A DNA stretch of 64,000 bases from Streptomyces roseolilacinus (GTDB taxonomy: Bacteria; Actinomycetota; Actinomycetes; Streptomycetales; Streptomycetaceae). Made by a program: the position numbers and the translations under genes. Below, in pieces: positions 63,941 to 64,000 of the stretch. Positions within the stretch are counted from its first letter, which is position 1. Every line of letters starts with the position of its first letter. The notes beneath the pieces are model-generated. The model was not told where the DNA came from. It ran no database searches and saw only the letters and a list, made by a program, of their open reading frames with translations. The stretch covers positions 372,001 to 436,000 of the forward strand of contig NZ_BMSV01000001.1 of the NCBI RefSeq assembly GCF_014649335.1, in the 5' to 3' direction.

Positions 63941-64000
63941 GGGCGGGAGGACCTCGTGGGGTGGCGGGCGGGGGACGGGCGGGGGCGCGGGCGCGAGAGC

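Overview
The window is chromosomal DNA of a Streptomyces or close relative. GC content is very high with strong third-position GC bias. GTG starts and leaderless starts are common, only one UUA codon was noticed in a core-looking gene, and the content is typical of the genus: WhiB-like protein, SpoIIE/HATPase phosphatase-kinase modules, polyphosphate glucokinase, class I plus class II fumarase, DUF6542, DUF4245 and DUF1707 proteins. The order glpX / wblI / fumarases, and ychF / DUF6542 / nitroreductase / xseBA / ispH / ppgK, looks like conserved core chromosome. No rRNA, tRNA or CRISPR array was recognised.

Layout. 1-6.4 kb: minus-strand regulatory and housekeeping genes (SpoIIE phosphatase cut by the window edge, anti-sigma-type ATPase, Nudix hydrolase, small SPOR-like protein, GntR regulator, DUF4190 membrane protein). 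6.4-10.2 kb: a secreted subtilisin facing away from a threonine-synthase-like gene, which is followed by a small secreted protein and an unrecognised cysteine-rich protein. 10.2-16.6 kb: an accessory zone. It holds a decayed YefM-YoeB module, an SNF2 helicase, a PIN-domain toxin fragment, and a ~3.5 kb remnant island. The island carries a stand-alone NucS-like nuclease gene and a broken relaxase gene, and is bounded by a 16-bp direct repeat, one copy of which is the 3' end of ychF. 16.6-31.3 kb: core metabolism and DNA repair, with a 208-bp MITE inserted exactly at the ppgK stop codon. 31.4-42.9 kb: DUF402 protein, a second SpoIIE phosphatase carrying a UUA codon, a class A PBP, an SPFH/ribbon-helix-helix pair behind a perfect palindrome, a VanJ-like protein, a PadR regulator, and the oxyR/ahpCD peroxide locus. 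43-53 kb: envelope functions (AI-2E-type permease, lytic transglycosylase, PhoH, prenyl transferase, aldo/keto reductase, prepilin peptidase, mannosyltransferase). 53.4-64 kb: secreted proteins, then a Tad (type IVb, Flp) pilus locus running right to left: cpaB, cpaE, two TadE-like pseudopilins, cpaF, tadB, tadC, a gap, Flp pilin, TadG-like protein, lipoprotein and OmpA-domain protein.

How they fit together. OxyR very probably controls ahpC-ahpD. The Tad genes form one tightly coupled assembly operon plus a pilin/envelope operon, and the prepilin peptidase about 6 kb away probably processes the Flp pilin. xseA/xseB form exonuclease VII. The SpoIIE phosphatases and the ATPase are probably partner-switch regulators of sigma factors. 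All functions come from reading motifs by eye; no database search was run.
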